DNA of 19,802 nt. Origin: an uncultured Pseudomonas sp. (GTDB lineage: Bacteria > Pseudomonadota > Gammaproteobacteria > Pseudomonadales > Pseudomonadaceae). The stretch lies in contig NZ_CAMPHN010000080.1 in NCBI RefSeq assembly GCF_946885885.1, positions 1 through 19,802 on the forward strand, given 5' to 3'. Positions 8,040 to 14,837 of the stretch are shown here, in pieces (within the stretch, counting starts at the first letter, position 1; the number at the start of each line of letters is the position of its first letter). The notes beneath the pieces are model-generated. The model made no database searches. It had not been told where the DNA came from and saw only the letters and a program-made list of their open reading frames with translations. The position numbers were made by a program, and so were the translations under genes.

Positions 8040-8290
8040 ACAACTTCAGTCGGGCCAGGATACGGGGTCCCCTCAGGAGGCCGAGTGGAATCCCTGCGTA
8101 AGGGGTTGAGCGGCATGGATGCCGCGAGAGCTGCGATGGGCCAGGGATGGCCCTTTGCAGCGTGCCCCTGGAGCAGGGATGGAGCAAGGGAAGTCGAGCG
8201 CAGCGAGACCCGTATGTGGGGTGTGCTTTCTCTTTGGTTACTTTCTCTTTGCACAAGCAAAGAGAAAGTAACTCGCCCGGCAGGGCGAAA
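8040..8290. repeat. Dispersed intergenic repeat block of a type common in pseudomonads and xanthomonads
   Basis: The block contains GGAGCAGGGATGGAGCAAGG, then a stretch of CGAGCGCAGCGAGACCCGTA, then the long hairpin around 8237-8272. From memory, this combination recurs between genes in Pseudomonas and Xanthomonas genomes and is frequently mis-annotated as small hypothetical proteins. The boundaries are approximate because I have no second copy to align. Confidence 0.6.
8237..8272. repeat. Perfect 16-bp inverted repeat with 4-nt loop
   Basis: GTTACTTTCTCTTTGC (8237-8252) pairs perfectly with GCAAAGAGAAAGTAAC (8257-8272) across the loop ACAA. It is one of the strongest hairpins in the window. 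No T-run follows the stem on the minus strand (CAAAGAGAAAG comes next), so it is not a classical intrinsic terminator, but in an mRNA it could stabilise ends or cause pausing. Confidence 0.85.
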
Positions 8291-8349
8291 CCGGTCGCAT
8301 GGCTGACTCAGGAAGTTGGCACGCCCAGATTCTTGAGCAAGAAATCCGC

Positions 8350-8376
8350 GTTGGGTTTCGCAACGCTCAACCCAAC
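8350..8376. repeat. Short REP-like hairpin
   Basis: GTTGGGTT (8350-8357) pairs with AACCCAAC (8369-8376), followed by CTACGGG. This resembles the widespread pseudomonad element built on GTAGGTTGGGTTGAGC. It sits about 65 bp downstream of the thioesterase stop on the minus strand. Confidence 0.65.
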
Positions 8377-8442
8377 CTACGGGATTGGTTTCCGCCGGGC
8401 GAATGGCGTTCAGCCAGCGCCGGAAGCCGGCCGGAACGATCC

Positions 8443-8868
8443 TCACGCCAGCACCCGCTCTACCGCGTCGACCAAGACTTTGGGCGAGGCGAATTGCATT
8501 TCGCGGCTGGCGATTTCCACCGCGACCTGCACGCTGCTACCGCGGGTCATGCGTTCGCCGCTGGCGGCATCAGTGATCAGGTAGTTGATCTTCAGGCGGT
8601 TCTCCCATTCCACCAGATTGGCGTGGACGATCAGCGTCTGGCCGAACTGGGCGCCGCGGATATAGCGGATCTGCAGGTCGATCACCGGCCAGGCGTAGCC
8701 GGCGTCGCGCATTTGCACATAGTTATGGCCGAGCTTGTCGAGCAGGGCGCAGCGCGCTTGTTCGAAGTATTTGACGTAGTGACCGTGCCAGACCACTTCC
8801 ATCATGTCGACGTCGTAAAACGGCACTACCAGTTCGATTTCGGCCTGCAATACGCCTTTGCTACGCAT
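8443..8868 (-). CDS. YbgC-like acyl-CoA/ACP thioesterase (4HBT hotdog) of the APE cluster
   Basis: A 141-residue hotdog thioesterase. The stretch FYDVDMMEVVWHGHYVKYFE (residues 17-36) matches the 4-hydroxybenzoyl-CoA thioesterase/YbgC signature, with Asp21 as the probable catalytic residue. The ATG at 8868 has an ideal AAGGAG upstream. In aryl polyene clusters a thioesterase of this type sits between the glycosyltransferase/acyltransferase and LolA-like genes (the apeK position, as I recall it) and may release aberrant or finished chains from the ACP. Here it is set apart by an 83-bp hairpin-containing gap upstream and a 443-bp repeat-filled gap downstream, so it is the least tightly coupled gene of the operon. 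Confidence 0.85.
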   Translation of the reverse strand: MRSKGVLQAEIELVVPFYDVDMMEVVWHGHYVKYFEQARCALLDKLGHNYVQMRDAGYAWPVIDLQIRYIRGAQFGQTLIVHANLVEWENRLKINYLITDAASGERMTRGSSVQVAVEIASREMQFASPKVLVDAVERVLA

Positions 8869-8889
8869 GTTTGGCTCCTTGGCGGGTGG

Positions 8890-8940
8890 TGCGCGCGGCG
8901 CACCCTACGCGGTAGCTGGCCGTAGGGTGCGCTGTGCGCA
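8890..8940. repeat. Inverted repeat (REP-like pair) between ammonia-lyase and thioesterase genes
   Basis: Two 20-nt arms, TGCGCGCGGCGCACCCTACG (8890-8909) and CGTAGGGTGCGCTGTGCGCA (8921-8940), pair at 18 of 20 positions across an 11-nt spacer. The GTAGGGTGCGC core is a second common pseudomonad repeat family, unrelated to the CCCGGAT family. It fills most of the 83-bp gap after the ammonia-lyase stop. Confidence 0.85.
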
Positions 8941-8951
8941 TCGGTATGGCG

Positions 8952-10493
8952 TTACGCATACAGGCTCCAGTGCTGCTCGCGGATACGCACCAGGCACAGG
9001 CGCAGCTCGCCTTCGAGGGCGCGGTCTTCGATCACTGGCGGGAAGTCCGCGGCCAGCTGTTCGCGCATGGCGGCAACCGGCGCAGGGATATCGTTCTTGC
9101 CGTTGCGCTGGCGCAGCCATACGCCTTGGTTGGCGGCCAGCAGGGTGGCGGCGGCGACCTGTTCGGTCAGTTCCAGGCTGCGCAGGGCATCGCGCGCGGC
9201 GATGGTGCCCATGCTCACCTTGTCCTGGTTGTGGCACTCGGTGGAGCGCGAGAACACGCTGGCCGGCAGGGTGTTTTTCAGGGCTTCGGCGGTCCAGGCG
9301 CTGACGCCGATCTGCACCGCCTTGAAGCCGTGGTTGATCATCGCGTTGACCGCCGGGGCGCCGGACAGGTTGCTCGGCAGACCGTGGTTGTAGCGCACGT
9401 CGACCAGCAGGGCGAGCTGGCGGTCGAGCAGGTCGGCGACGTTGCCGACCAGGTTCTTCAGGCTGTCCATGGCGAAGGCGATATGCCCGCCGTAGAAGTG
9501 CCCGCCATGCAGCACGCGCTCGTCTTCGGCGTCGATCAGCGGGTTGTCGTTGGCGCTGTTCAGCTCGATCTCGATGAACTGTCGCAGCAGGCCCAGGCTA
9601 TCGGCCAGCACGCCGAGCACATGGGGCGCGCAGCGCAGCGAGTAGCGGTCCTGCAAGCGGTGCAGCGGCGCGGTCGGCGCATCGATGGCCAGATCCTGAC
9701 GCAGCCAGGCGGCGACCTGGGTCTGTCCGGGATGCGGCTTGGCGGCGAACAGGCGCTCGTCGAAGTGTTCCGGGTTGCCTTCCAGCGCCACCACGTTGAG
9801 CGCGGTGATGCGCGTCGCCAGTTTCAGCAGATAGTCGGCGCGGGCGAACGCCTGGCAGGCCAGGGCGGTCATTACCGCGGTGCCGTTCATCAGCGCCAGG
9901 GCTTCTTTGGGGCGCAGCACCAGTGGCGTCCAGCCGAGCTCGGCGTGCACGTCGGCGGCGCTACGTTGCTCGCCGCGGAACAGCACCTCGCGTTCGCCGC
10001 TAAGGGTGGCGGCGACGTAGGACAGCGGCGTCAGGTCGCCGCTGGCGCCGACCGAACCCTCTTCCGGGATCAGCGGCAGTACGTCGTATTCGAGAAATGC
10101 CTGCAAGCGTTCGAGCAGTTCCACCCGCACCCCGGACACGCCCTGACACAAGGATTGCAAGCGCGCCGCCAATACCGCGCGGGTGCTCGGCGCATCCAGC
10201 AGCTTGCCCAGGCCGCAACCGTGAAAGGTGTAGAGGTGGCGCGGCAGCGCTTCGACCTGATGCAGCGGCACCGCCACCACGCAGGAGTCGCCGTAGCCGG
10301 TGGTGACGCCGTAGATCACGCCTTCCTTGTCCAGCAGGCTGTCGAGGAAACGCGCGCCCTTGGCGATCTTTTCGCGGTAGGCGGCATCGTTCTGCAACCG
10401 CGCCGGTGCGCCGCGGCGGGCCAGGGTCACGACCTGCTCGATGCGCAGGGGCTGTTCGCCGAATACGATGGGATCAGGCTGATTTGTCGTCAT
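8952..10493 (-). CDS. Aromatic amino acid ammonia-lyase (HAL/PAL/TAL family, MIO enzyme)
   Basis: A 513-residue member of the MIO ammonia-lyase family. The MIO-forming triad Ala150-Ser151-Gly152 lies in GSVGASGDLTPLSYVAA. The catalytic tyrosine loop reads VIYGVTTGYG (Tyr61), and the later motifs YSLRCAPHVLG, ELNSANDNPL and LHGGHFYGGHIA are all present. The likely substrate-selectivity pair, aligned to Rhodobacter TAL His89-Leu90 by eye, is Phe90-His91 in YTFHGCGLG. This matches neither the usual Ser-His of histidine lyases nor the Phe-Leu of plant PAL. In flexirubin clusters a tyrosine ammonia-lyase supplies 4-coumarate, so it probably supplies the aryl acrylate starter here. The ATG at 10493 overlaps the acyltransferase stop by 20 bp. 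The family is certain; the substrate (Tyr, Phe or His) is open. Confidence 0.88.
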   Translation of the reverse strand: MTTNQPDPIVFGEQPLRIEQVVTLARRGAPARLQNDAAYREKIAKGARFLDSLLDKEGVIYGVTTGYGDSCVVAVPLHQVEALPRHLYTFHGCGLGKLLDAPSTRAVLAARLQSLCQGVSGVRVELLERLQAFLEYDVLPLIPEEGSVGASGDLTPLSYVAATLSGEREVLFRGEQRSAADVHAELGWTPLVLRPKEALALMNGTAVMTALACQAFARADYLLKLATRITALNVVALEGNPEHFDERLFAAKPHPGQTQVAAWLRQDLAIDAPTAPLHRLQDRYSLRCAPHVLGVLADSLGLLRQFIEIELNSANDNPLIDAEDERVLHGGHFYGGHIAFAMDSLKNLVGNVADLLDRQLALLVDVRYNHGLPSNLSGAPAVNAMINHGFKAVQIGVSAWTAEALKNTLPASVFSRSTECHNQDKVSMGTIAARDALRSLELTEQVAAATLLAANQGVWLRQRNGKNDIPAPVAAMREQLAADFPPVIEDRALEGELRLCLVRIREQHWSLYA

Positions 10494-11412
10494 TTTCGTT
10501 CCAGAACGGGTAGAAATTGAACCATTGCAAGGGCGCACTCAGGCAGTGCGCAGCGAGACGCTCGGCGTAGCGCTGCACCCAGCCGGCGAGCACCGCCTCA
10601 CGCTCGGCACGGGTCCATTGGATGCGCTCGGCGAAGGGCTCGATGATCACCTGGTAGCGGCCGTCGATTTTCAGGCAGTTGATCAGGTTGACCGGGCACT
10701 GTAGCAGCCCGGCCAGCAGCCAGGGACCTTGCGGAAAGGCCGCCGGCTCGCCGAGAAAGTTCACCCGGGTCTTGCGCCCGCCCTTGAGCGGCACGCGGTC
10801 GCCGGCGATGGCCAGCCATTCGCCGCGCTCCAGGCGTTCGGACAGTTGCAGCATCACCGCCGCATCCAGCTCGCTGACCTGAATCAGGCGCAGGTTGCTG
10901 GCGCCGGCTTCACCGAGCAGGCGGTTGAACTGCTCGGCGTGCTTGGTATGCACCAGCACGTTCATCTGCACGCGCTCGCCGAGTTCGGCCAGGGCGCGAC
11001 ATACCTCGAGGTTGCCCAGGTGCGCGGCGACCAGGATCTGCCCGCGGCCCGCGCGGTGCAGCTGCCCGGTCACGTCGCTCGGGTCGATCAGGGTCACCTG
11101 TTCCAGGCGCAGCGCGCCGTTCCACACGTCGAGCTTGTCCAGCAGGGTGTCGGCGAAGGCCATGAACTGGCGGAACACCGCGCGCCGGCTCGGCCGTAGT
11201 TCGCTGCGCCCGCTCCAGGCGGCCAGGTTCGCCTGGTAATGCCAGATGCTGCGCCGCGCCTGACGGCCGAAGACAAAGAAATACAGCACGATCAGGTAGA
11301 TCAGCGGGGCGATCGGACGGCGGCCGAGCAGGCGTGTCATGCCGACGGTGAACTTCATCAGAATGAAACTGCCGCGCTCGCGCTGCCTGGCCCAGTGTTG
11401 CTTGCCGCTCAT
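10474..11412 (-). CDS. LpxL/HtrB-like lysophospholipid acyltransferase
   Basis: A 312-residue acyltransferase of the COG4261 type. It has one N-terminal membrane segment (about residues 35-50, IAPLIYLIVLYFFVFG), the catalytic H-x4-E motif in AAHLGNLEV (His131, Glu136), and a later block AGDRVPLKGGRKTRVNFLG resembling the LpxL family. The opening, SGKQHWARQRERGS, is characteristic of the acyltransferase half of APE glycosyltransferase-acyltransferase proteins. It starts at the ATG at 11412, sharing ATGA with the glycosyltransferase stop, so the pair looks like a split form of a bifunctional ApeJ-type protein. It probably attaches an acyl chain, either the polyene or an ordinary fatty acid, to the lipid anchor. 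The 3' end overlaps the ammonia-lyase gene by 20 bp. Confidence 0.85.
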   Translation of the reverse strand: MSGKQHWARQRERGSFILMKFTVGMTRLLGRRPIAPLIYLIVLYFFVFGRQARRSIWHYQANLAAWSGRSELRPSRRAVFRQFMAFADTLLDKLDVWNGALRLEQVTLIDPSDVTGQLHRAGRGQILVAAHLGNLEVCRALAELGERVQMNVLVHTKHAEQFNRLLGEAGASNLRLIQVSELDAAVMLQLSERLERGEWLAIAGDRVPLKGGRKTRVNFLGEPAAFPQGPWLLAGLLQCPVNLINCLKIDGRYQVIIEPFAERIQWTRAEREAVLAGWVQRYAERLAAHCLSAPLQWFNFYPFWNENDDKSA

Positions 11413-12143
11413 CGACGGCACCTGCGCCAGAGTATTCCGGGGGCCCGCACGAGCATGCCGAAGAACAGCTTGGCGTGCATTTTCGAGATCAGTGCGTTGT
11501 CGTGCCACAGGCGAAAGTGCGAGAGCCCATCCAGCGGGTAACGCACGCGGATCGGCAGCCAATGCATGGGCTGCTCGCGCCAGGCCAGGCGCACCAGAAT
11601 ATCGGTGTCGAAGTCCATGCGCCGGCCGATGGTCACGCTGTCGATCAATGCCAGGGTCGGTTGCAGCGGGTACACGCGAAAACCGCACATGGAGTCGCGG
11701 ATGTTCAGCGACAGGCTGTTGATCCACACCCAGACATGGGTCAGGTAACGCGCGTACAGGCGGCTCTTGGGCACGCTGGCGTCGTAGTGCGGGTAGCCGC
11801 AGATCAGCGCCCGTGGCTCGGCGCGCGAGGCATCGAGAAACTCCGCCAGGGCGCCGAGGTCGTGCTGGCCGTCGGCGTCCACTTGCAGGGCGTGGCTGAA
11901 ACCCAGGCGGCGGGCCTCGCGCAGGCCGGCCATCACCGCGCCGCCCTTACCCTGGTTGAGCGGCAGACGCACCAGATGGATATCCGCCTGTTCGGCCAGG
12001 CGATCCATCACCGCCGCGCAGGCGGGACTCGACGCGTCGTCGACCAGCACACAGGCCAGCCCGGCCTCGCGCAGCGCCGCGACCACCTGCGGTAGCGCGT
12101 GCTCGTGGTTGTACACCGGGATCACCGCGCAGGGCTTATGCAT
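11409..12143 (-). CDS. Family 2 glycosyltransferase (dolichyl-phosphate mannose synthase-like)
   Basis: A 244-residue GT-A fold enzyme. The N-terminal nucleotide-binding motif is AVIPVYNHEHALPQV, followed by LVDDASS (Asp35-Asp36), and the metal-binding DxD-type motif is VDADGQHD (Asp89, Asp91). DSMCGFRVYP and RMDFDTDILVRL match the acceptor region of DPM1-like enzymes. There is no C-terminal membrane domain. The neighbouring acyltransferase and the APE context suggest it adds a sugar to the lipid anchor of the pigment; the sugar cannot be told from sequence. The ATG at 12143 has only a weak ribosome site (AGG), and a 195-bp gap with a large inverted repeat lies upstream. This makes it the first gene of the second block of the operon. 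Confidence 0.87.
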   Translation of the reverse strand: MHKPCAVIPVYNHEHALPQVVAALREAGLACVLVDDASSPACAAVMDRLAEQADIHLVRLPLNQGKGGAVMAGLREARRLGFSHALQVDADGQHDLGALAEFLDASRAEPRALICGYPHYDASVPKSRLYARYLTHVWVWINSLSLNIRDSMCGFRVYPLQPTLALIDSVTIGRRMDFDTDILVRLAWREQPMHWLPIRVRYPLDGLSHFRLWHDNALISKMHAKLFFGMLVRAPGILWRRCRR

Positions 12144-12210
12144 GGAGAACCTGCGCGCTGGTGTCGTCCACCCACAAATGGGCTGCTACGTAGGTTGCTG
12201 CTTTGGGGAT

Positions 12211-12326
12211 GTAGGTTGGTGCTGAGCTTGCGAAGCCCAACATGCCCGGCACCAGGCGAACGGTCGGAGATTGCCCGAGCGCACTGCGTGCGCCTTGTTG
12301 GGCTTCGTGCCTCAGCGCCAACCTAC
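12211..12326. repeat. Large imperfect inverted repeat (REP-doublet-like) between ligase and glycosyltransferase genes
   Basis: The arms at 12211-12242 (beginning GTAGGTTGG) and 12296-12326 (ending CCAACCTAC) pair over about 27 of 32 positions. The sequence is of the GTAGGTTGGCGCTGAG...AAGCCCAACA type, which is widespread between genes in pseudomonads. The loop is 53 nt. A partial extra copy, TACGTAGGTTG, lies at 12187-12197. The element occupies most of the 195-bp gap. Confidence 0.82.
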
Positions 12327-12338
12327 GTATCCCGCGCA

Positions 12339-14015
12339 TCATTTGGCGTTACCCAGCAGGATCCGCCCGGACGAGCAGGCCGCTTCGCCGTTGCGGAAGG
12401 CGAAGTACAGCTTGCCGCGCGCGGCGTCGAAACGCAGGGTCAGTTGCAGGCGGTCGCCGGGGCGTACCAGTTGCTGGAACTTCAACACTTCCATACCGCC
12501 GAAGCGCGGCGGCAGATCGGCGATCAGGGTTCGCGCCAGGTGCTGCGCCCAGTCGATCTGCACCACCCCCGGCAGTACCGGGGTGTGCGGGAAGTGGCCG
12601 GTGAAGTGGGCCAGATCCAGGGGTACCTCCAGCTCCAACTGCCACTCGCCGTCCTGTTCCCGCGCGCTCAGCGGCTCGACCCGGGTCGGTCGTGGGGCGT
12701 CGATCAGGGCGTCGACCGTCGCCTGGGCCAGTTTGCCCTGGCTGCTGTAGGGCAATTGACTGAGCAGACGCCAGCGTCGCGGCAGGGCGATGGCTTCGCA
12801 ATGGCTGGAAAGATGCTGGCGCAACGCATCGGTCACCGCGCGACGGCCCTGGTTGCGCAGGGCATGGACACCGGCCGGATCGAGCGCCACCAGGGCGCCG
12901 AGAAAGGCGCGTCCTTGCTGGACCACGCCGAAGCGGGCGTCGGCGACCCAAGGGTGATTGGCCAGGGCCTGTTCCAGCATGGGCAGGGAAATGCGTTTTT
13001 CTTCCAGCTTGACGATGCGGTCGAGGCGCCCGCGCAACAGAAAGCGGCCGTCGGCCTGGATTTCCACGGCATCGGCGGTCTGTTCGCGTTGCCCTTCTGG
13101 CAGATACGGCGAGCCGACGTTGAGCGCGCCCTGTTCATCCACCTGTAGTTCGACGCCGGCGAAGGGTTGCCACAGCTCGCCGCCCTGGCGCCAGGCGATG
13201 CCGCCGGTCTCCGAGCTGCCGTAGATTTCCGCGGGCCATTGGCCGAGCTGTTGGTGCAAGGATTGCGCGGCCTCGAGGGGTAGGGCGCCGCCGGAGGAAA
13301 ACACCTTGCGCACCGCGCCAAGCGCCGGCCAGTCGAGGTTGTCGCCCATTCTTTTCAATAGCGCGGGGCTGGCGACCCAGGCAAAGCCGTCGGCGCAGGC
13401 CAGGCTTTCGCGCTGCAAATCTTCCGGGAAGGGCTGGGCGCGGCGCTGGAAGGGCCGGCCGGCGCACAGCGGCCAGAGCACGCGAAACAGCAGGCCATAG
13501 ATATGCTGGGCGGCGACGCTGCCGAGGATGGTCGCGCCTTGCAGCTCGGCGCCCCACAGCTGTTCCAGGGCGTCCACTTCATTGGCCAGCTGGCGCAGGC
13601 TCTTGTCGATCAGCTTGGCTTCGCCGCTGGAGCCGGAGGTGCAGAGGGTCAGGCGGCATTGGTCGAGATCCAGGCTGGCCGCCGGCAGCGGGGCCGTTGC
13701 CGTGAGACCGTCGAGCGCAGCGACGCCCGAGCTGTCCAGCCAGAGCTCGCATTGGCCGGCCAGGCGTTGGCGGCTTTGCGGCTGGGCATCGGCCGGCAAC
13801 AGCACGCTGGCCCCGGCGCGCCAGGCGCCGAGCAGGGCCACGGCCAACTCGCCGGCATCTTCCAGATACAGGGCGACCCGTTCGATCCCGCGCTCTTGCA
13901 AGGCGGCGGCCAGCTTCAGGGCACGACCCTGCAGCTCGGCGTGATCCATGCCGCTGGTGACCGGGCGGCCAGGGCGAGCTTCGCTCAACAACTGCTCAAG
14001 GTTCACCCAGCTCAT
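12339..14015 (-). CDS. apeH: Aryl-ACP ligase fused to a FabA/FabZ-like dehydratase (ApeH-ApeI type)
   Basis: A 558-residue two-domain protein. Residues 1 to about 445 are an ANL adenylating enzyme: A3 motif CTSGSSGEAKLIDK (125-138), A5 motif IYGSSETGG (264-272), A8 region RGRLDRIVKLEEKRISL (328-344) and the A10-type SSQGKL with Lys428. Residues about 455 to 558 are a hotdog domain with HFPHTPVLPGVVQIDW (474-489), matching the active-site His and HFPxxPVxPG pattern of 3-hydroxyacyl-ACP dehydratases. In the pathway ApeH activates a 4-hydroxyaryl acid and loads it on ApeE, while ApeI with ApeP dehydrates each elongation intermediate. Both functions appear to be in one chain here. The ATG at 14015 follows AGGAGAAAAGG and shares ATGA with the COG4648 stop. 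No frameshift separates the domains. Confidence 0.88.
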   Translation of the reverse strand: MSWVNLEQLLSEARPGRPVTSGMDHAELQGRALKLAAALQERGIERVALYLEDAGELAVALLGAWRAGASVLLPADAQPQSRQRLAGQCELWLDSSGVAALDGLTATAPLPAASLDLDQCRLTLCTSGSSGEAKLIDKSLRQLANEVDALEQLWGAELQGATILGSVAAQHIYGLLFRVLWPLCAGRPFQRRAQPFPEDLQRESLACADGFAWVASPALLKRMGDNLDWPALGAVRKVFSSGGALPLEAAQSLHQQLGQWPAEIYGSSETGGIAWRQGGELWQPFAGVELQVDEQGALNVGSPYLPEGQREQTADAVEIQADGRFLLRGRLDRIVKLEEKRISLPMLEQALANHPWVADARFGVVQQGRAFLGALVALDPAGVHALRNQGRRAVTDALRQHLSSHCEAIALPRRWRLLSQLPYSSQGKLAQATVDALIDAPRPTRVEPLSAREQDGEWQLELEVPLDLAHFTGHFPHTPVLPGVVQIDWAQHLARTLIADLPPRFGGMEVLKFQQLVRPGDRLQLTLRFDAARGKLYFAFRNGEAACSSGRILLGNAK

Positions 14016-14557
14016 CCTTTTCTCCTCACGCGCTGGCGCACCAGCCATTCTCCAGCGAACAACAAACCGATCAGGCCGTAGGAAATCAGCCCGGTATACA
14101 AGGTCCACCAGCTCAGCGGCGCCCACAGGGTCAGTGCCGCCGTCGCCAGGCCATTGAACAGAAAGAAACCAGCCCAGAGCTGGGTGACAGTGCGGGTGTA
14201 ACGCACCGCCACTTCCGGCAGCTCGGGTTCGCGCAGCCGCGCCAGGCGCTCCACCAGTGGCGGGCCGAACTTCAGGCTGAGGCCGAATATGCTCAGCAGC
14301 AGGGCGCTGAGCAATACCGGGTACCAACGCAACAGCGCGGCTTCGCCGGACAAGCCCAGCAGCAGGCAAAAACTCAAGGCGGCCGTGGCCATCCAACGGC
14401 TGCCCGGCTGCCGCCACTGGCTCAGTGCGCGGGCCAGCCACAGGCCGCCGAGCAGCAGGGCGAACAGGCGTGGCGATAGGTGCTCCATGCCGTAATACAC
14501 GGCAAAAGGGTAGAGCAGGCCTGCCACTATCAGCAGCAGGCCGAACAAGCGGGCCAT
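14012..14557 (-). CDS. COG4648-like small inner-membrane protein of the APE cluster
   Basis: A 181-residue membrane protein with about five to six predicted helices (for example residues 4-22, LFGLLLIVAGLLYPFAVYY, and later LLSALLLSIFGLSLKFGPP and LYTGLISYGLIGLLFAGEW). The central loop FGPPLVERLARLREPELP and VRYTRTVTQLWAGFFLFNGL match the COG4648 proteins that sit between ACP and ligase genes in most APE clusters (the apeG position). Its molecular role is unknown; it may anchor the biosynthetic complex. The start is the ATG at 14557, ten bases after the upstream ACP stop, with a weak ribosome site. The longer open frame runs back through the ACP gene and is not supported. The 3' end shares ATGA with the ligase gene. 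Confidence 0.82.
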   Translation of the reverse strand: MARLFGLLLIVAGLLYPFAVYYGMEHLSPRLFALLLGGLWLARALSQWRQPGSRWMATAALSFCLLLGLSGEAALLRWYPVLLSALLLSIFGLSLKFGPPLVERLARLREPELPEVAVRYTRTVTQLWAGFFLFNGLATAALTLWAPLSWWTLYTGLISYGLIGLLFAGEWLVRQRVRRKG

Positions 14558-14567
14558 AGGGTCGGTC

Positions 14568-14825
14568 TTAATTCGGTGCGGCGTTGACGACGTTGAGCAC
14601 GGCTTCGACCACATCGCCGACGGTGCGTACTGCCTTGAATTCCTCGGCGGCGATCTTCTTGCCGGTCTGACGCTTGATATGGTCGATCAGGTCGACGGCG
14701 TCGATGCTGTCGATTTCCAGGTCCTGGTACAGGTTGGCGTCCAGGGTAATGCGCTCGGCGTCGAGTTCGAACAGCTCGACCAGGGCATCGCGCAGGGTGG
14801 CAAATACTTCTTCACGGGTTTGCAT
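14568..14825 (-). CDS. apeF: Acyl carrier protein (ApeF-like, second of two)
   Basis: An 85-residue acidic carrier protein with the phosphopantetheine site Ser40 in LEIDSIDAVDLIDHIK, the ordinary D-S-(I/L) motif of fatty-acid and type II PKS carriers. The ATG at 14825 has GAGGA upstream and lies 12 bases after the stop of the first ACP. In the studied APE system one carrier (ApeE) holds the growing polyene while the second (ApeF) has a more limited role. Which of the two plays which role here is taken from gene order, not from the sequences. The only Cys-free, short helical fold visible is that of an ACP, so the family call is firm. Confidence 0.88.
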   Translation of the reverse strand: MQTREEVFATLRDALVELFELDAERITLDANLYQDLEIDSIDAVDLIDHIKRQTGKKIAAEEFKAVRTVGDVVEAVLNVVNAAPN

Positions 14826-14837
14826 CTGCGGGCGTCC

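Larger units (their letters stand above)
8000..8442. other. 443-bp non-coding gap inside the operon, filled with repeats
   Basis: This is the gap between the thioesterase stop and the lolA-like start. It holds, from left to right, the end of the paired REP element (to 8008), a roughly 250-bp repeat block with a perfect hairpin (about 8040-8290), and a short REP-like hairpin (8350-8376). Open frames cross it on both strands, but their translations are the arginine- and serine-rich products that such repeats often yield as spurious annotations. I see no convincing gene. No clear sigma-70 promoter toward the lolA-like gene was found by eye. Confidence 0.75.

Noticed and set aside
8237..8272. The perfect hairpin as a rho-independent terminator
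   Set aside because: No T-run follows on either strand, so it is listed as a repeat.
7942..8380. The repeat cluster as a CRISPR array
   Set aside because: The units are palindromic, of different families and not evenly spaced by unique spacers, and no cas genes are present.
8000..8446. Upstream extension of the lolA-like open frame by about 150 codons, and small open frames on both strands here
   Set aside because: The translated sequence is non-coding repeat translated in frame, lacks family similarity, and would bury the signal peptide inside the protein.
8934..10520. A 528-codon open frame on the plus strand opposite the ammonia-lyase gene
   Set aside because: It is the antisense shadow of a highly codon-biased, GC-rich gene. 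It has no recognisable family motifs, while the minus-strand frame carries the complete MIO-lyase signature.
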